The notes under the pieces are model-generated. The model saw only the letters and a list, made by a program, of their open reading frames with translations, was not told the origin of the DNA and searched no databases. From a bacterium (GTDB lineage: Bacteria; Zhuqueibacterota; Zhuqueibacteria; Residuimicrobiales; Oceaniaggregativiventaceae), in assembly GCA_029565675.1 (NCBI GenBank), contig JAKQNP010000040.1:1-64000 (forward strand): 64,000 nucleotides of DNA, read 5' to 3'. The position numbers were made by a program, and so were the translations under genes. This document shows positions 61,487 to 64,000 of the stretch, piece by piece (positions within the stretch are counted from its first letter, which is position 1; every line of letters starts with the position of its first letter).

Positions 61487-63598
61487 ATGGCGCAAAGAGA
61501 GAGCAAAATTGATAACGGCCTGGGAGCGCGCATTCGGCATGATGGGGTGGAATTTGCCCTTTTTTCCAGCCGTGCTGAAGCGGTGCATCTCTGTCTATTC
61601 GATTCGAACAGGGATGAACCCGATCGCCAGCTGGCACTGCAACGCGATAACGATATTTGGCGTTTGTTTGTGCCCGGTATCGGTGCAGGTCAACTCTATG
61701 CATACCGGGTTGCAGGGCCTTATGCGCCCGAAAAAGGGTTGCGATTCAATCCGAACAAGATGGTGCTCGATCCCTACGCACAGGTGATTCTTCCCCGCTC
61801 AGATCTTGATCCGGAAGGAAAGCTCTTGTCCTACGGTCCGGAATCTGAAAAGGGCGATCTGTCGCTGGATTTGCGCAGCAATGGCGATGTTTTACCGCGC
61901 TGTGTGGTTTACCAGAGCGATTTCGACTGGCAAGGCGTCGAAAAACCGTCTATCGCGGCAACCGATTGGATCATCTACGAGGTGCATGTCAAGGGTTTTA
62001 CCGCCCATCCCAGCGCCAATACCAGGGGTACCGGATCTTATCTCAGCTTTATTGAAAAAATACCCTATCTGCAAAGTCTCGGGGTCAACGCTGTCGAACT
62101 CTTGCCGATTCAGGAAATCGCTCCGCGTTTCGATTTTCCTTCTGCAGCGTTGTCTGAATACTGGGGGTACAACACCATCGGTTTTTTTGCTCCCAATTGG
62201 CGGTACAGCAGTCGCCGTTTCCCCGGGTGCCAGATAGAAGAGTTCAAAACATTGGTTCGTGAGTTGCATCGCGCCGGCATTGCGGTGATCTTGGATGTGG
62301 TCTACAACCACACCGGCGAAGGCGATGAACGAGGATCGACTTTTTCGTTTCGCGGCATCGATAACCCGGCCTATTACGCCCTGCAGGGTCCAGGCGATGC
62401 ACCCGGCCGCTTTTACCGGAATGATGCGGGAACTGGCAATATTCTCAATTTTGACGAACCGATTGTGCGGCAAATGGTTCTTGACTCCCTGCGGTATTGG
62501 AGCCAGGAAATGCAAGTAGACGGTTTTCGATTTGACCTGGCAACGATTCTCGGCCATCACAATGGCAAATTCGATCGGGAAGCGCCATTTTTTCAAGAGG
62601 TGGCACAAGATCCGGTTCTTCGACAGGTAGGTTTGATCGCAGAACCCTGGGACACTGTGAGTTATCAGATGGGCAATTTCCCCGAGTTATGGGCTGAATG
62701 GAACGACCGTTACCGAGACACGGCGCGGCGATTTTGGCGGGGCGATCAGGGGCAGGCACGCCATCTAGCCGGCAGGGTAGCCGGGTCGGCAGATTTGTTC
62801 GAAGACGACCATCGCACACCTTACCGCAGCATCAATTATATCACCTGCCATGATGGCTTCACCTTGAATGATCTCTATTCGTATGAACAAAAGCGCAATG
62901 AGGCCAATCTCGAAGACAACCGCGACGGTTCGAACAACAATTATTCCTGGAATTGCGGCATTGAAGGCGAAACCGACCATCCGACTGTTGTGCAATTGCG
63001 CCAACGCATGATTAAAAATGCCTGGTGTTTGTTGATGATGTCGATCGGGACGCCTATGGTGCTGGGAGGAGATGAGTTTAACCGTTCACAGGCAGGTAAC
63101 AACAACGCGTATTGCCAGGACAACGAGATTTCGTGGTTCAACTGGCAAAAGGCTGCAAAGCATGCCGAGATTCGGGAATTTTGTCGACGGTTGATTTCTC
63201 TGCGCAAGCAATTTTCCGTTCTCCGACGGCAGACTTTCTTTACCGGCAAGGATCTGGATTTTGATCAGATTCCGGATATTACCTGGTATGATGCCAATCT
63301 CGAGACTCCGGTCTGGGAAGATCCCAATCTTCGCCTGTTGGCCTATTTGCTCGACGGCAGTGAAGTGCCCTCTGCTCTCGGCAATTATCATCTTTATGTT
63401 GTTTTTAATGCGGATTCGATCAGTCACCTGGTGCGGTTACCCGTTTGGCATACCCGCCCCTGGTTCAGACTCGTCGATACCGCTCAACCCGCCGGCAAAG
63501 ATTGTGTCGAGTCGATCGATGACGCCAGACAAATCGAGCAAAACAATCGCTACCCCGTGCGGTCAAGAAGTGCTGTGGTTCTGCTGCAAAAGGGATGA
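61487..63598 (+). CDS. glgX: Glycogen debranching enzyme GlgX
   Basis: This 703-residue protein is a GH13 isoamylase-type debranching enzyme that hydrolyses alpha-1,6 branches of glycogen-like glucans in the cytoplasm. An N-terminal CBM48-like domain (1-130) is followed by the barrel: the VVYNHTGEG motif near residue 270, nucleophile Asp350 (DGFRFDLA), acid/base Glu386 (IAEPWD), and His455/Asp456 (CHDGF). The DEFNRSQAGNNNAYCQD segment near residue 526 is typical of GlgX. The DHH gene starts 3 bases after its stop. Confidence 0.92.
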   Translation: MAQRESKIDNGLGARIRHDGVEFALFSSRAEAVHLCLFDSNRDEPDRQLALQRDNDIWRLFVPGIGAGQLYAYRVAGPYAPEKGLRFNPNKMVLDPYAQVILPRSDLDPEGKLLSYGPESEKGDLSLDLRSNGDVLPRCVVYQSDFDWQGVEKPSIAATDWIIYEVHVKGFTAHPSANTRGTGSYLSFIEKIPYLQSLGVNAVELLPIQEIAPRFDFPSAALSEYWGYNTIGFFAPNWRYSSRRFPGCQIEEFKTLVRELHRAGIAVILDVVYNHTGEGDERGSTFSFRGIDNPAYYALQGPGDAPGRFYRNDAGTGNILNFDEPIVRQMVLDSLRYWSQEMQVDGFRFDLATILGHHNGKFDREAPFFQEVAQDPVLRQVGLIAEPWDTVSYQMGNFPELWAEWNDRYRDTARRFWRGDQGQARHLAGRVAGSADLFEDDHRTPYRSINYITCHDGFTLNDLYSYEQKRNEANLEDNRDGSNNNYSWNCGIEGETDHPTVVQLRQRMIKNAWCLLMMSIGTPMVLGGDEFNRSQAGNNNAYCQDNEISWFNWQKAAKHAEIREFCRRLISLRKQFSVLRRQTFFTGKDLDFDQIPDITWYDANLETPVWEDPNLRLLAYLLDGSEVPSALGNYHLYVVFNADSISHLVRLPVWHTRPWFRLVDTAQPAGKDCVESIDDARQIEQNNRYPVRSRSAVVLLQKG

Positions 63599-63601
63599 TC
63601 G

Positions 63602-64000
63602 ATGGCAAATGACATTCTACAGGCTGACAACAGCCTTAATCGGCTGAAAAAATTGAGTGCAATCCTCAGCGAGCGCAAACGGCTGTTGATCGTCATCCAC
63701 AACCATCCGGATCCGGATGCGTTGGCGAGTGCTTTTGCTTTGCGCTATTTGCTGCAAGCTAGATTTCATCTGCCGAGCGATATTGCCTATGACGGTATCA
63801 TCGGACGCGCCGAGAACGCAGCGATGGTGCGTGAACTGCGAATCCCGGTCAAACGGCTTCGTCTTCTCAAACTGGAGAGGTATGACAGCGTCGCCCTGAT
63901 CGACACCCAGCCCGGTGCAGGCAACCACGCCATGCAGGGAGGGATGCCGATCGATCTGGTGATCGATCACCACCCGCGGCGGCGAACCAGCAGCGGCAGC
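63602..64000 (+). CDS. DHH-family phosphoesterase, N-terminal part
   Basis: Only the first 133 codons are in the window. The DHH signature motifs are clear: HNHPDPDAL (about 33-41), LIDTQP (about 99-104) and DHHP (about 121-124). They resemble NrnA-type oligoribonucleases/pAp phosphatases or bacterial DHH exopolyphosphatase-like proteins, which cleave phosphodiester or phosphoanhydride bonds with Mn. The C-terminal DHHA1 domain would lie beyond the right edge. It starts 3 bases after glgX, so co-transcription is likely. Confidence 0.85.
   Translation, partial: MANDILQADNSLNRLKKLSAILSERKRLLIVIHNHPDPDALASAFALRYLLQARFHLPSDIAYDGIIGRAENAAMVRELRIPVKRLRLLKLERYDSVALIDTQPGAGNHAMQGGMPIDLVIDHHPRRRTSSGS

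Overview
The window looks like a chromosomal segment of an uncultured or little-studied bacterium of the FCB group (KSB1/Calditrichota/Ignavibacteria-like). The main pointer is the secreted LamG protein at 56722-59886, whose C terminus carries an NFPNPFN-type sorting module typical of that group. Supporting context is a large set of sodium:solute symporters and many uroporphyrinogen-decarboxylase-fold (URO-D) paralogues. The phylum assignment is inference. No rRNA, tRNA or CRISPR array was recognised.

Region 1 (1-2548): the end of an IS3-type insertion sequence abuts a truncated FtsH-like N terminus. A ferritin-like diiron protein and a cysteine-rich 4Fe-4S protein follow.

Region 2 (2672-22333): about 20 genes all read leftward. 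They encode ACR3 arsenite efflux, two CSC/CACS-motif permeases, an RND-MFP-TolC pump, a TauE/SafE exporter, two rhodaneses, a CoA-disulfide-reductase-like flavoprotein, thioredoxin-fold proteins, OsmC, DUF169, a DGC zinc protein and a MauE/DoxX protein. At the upstream end is an ArsR repressor with a clear promoter and palindromic operator. This reads as a metalloid/thiol/sulfane-sulfur stress island. Two integron attC-like sites flank one permease unit.

Region 3 (22350-29840, leftward): a URO-D protein, a 39-residue membrane peptide with a TTG start, an SSS symporter and an Fe-S protein form a likely operon. Upstream lie a geranylgeranyl-reductase-family flavoprotein next to a cyclopropane-fatty-acid synthase, and a membrane metallophosphoesterase.

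Region 4 (29985-41259, rightward) is the most unusual part. It holds an SSS symporter, an ATP-grasp protein, a PAS histidine kinase, an NtrC-type sigma-54 activator, two D-Ala-D-Ala-ligase-like ATP-grasp enzymes, a GNAT acetyltransferase, a KamA radical-SAM aminomutase with lysine-type active-site residues, and a GNAT-histone-deacetylase fusion. A sigma-54-like promoter precedes the first ligase. I propose a regulated pathway that makes, ligates, acetylates and deacetylates a beta-amino-acid (probably beta-lysine) conjugate.

Region 5 (41235-56176, leftward): five URO-D-fold proteins are interleaved with cytoplasmic GH2 and GH57 enzymes, a 730-residue SSS symporter and a secreted beta-helix protein. 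It looks like a glycan-use locus in which the URO-D proteins have lost or changed the usual metal motif.

Region 6 (56722-64000, rightward): the LamG/sorting-domain protein, a long non-coding stretch, a cold-shock gene with a terminator-bearing leader, glycogen debranching enzyme GlgX, and the start of a DHH phosphoesterase.
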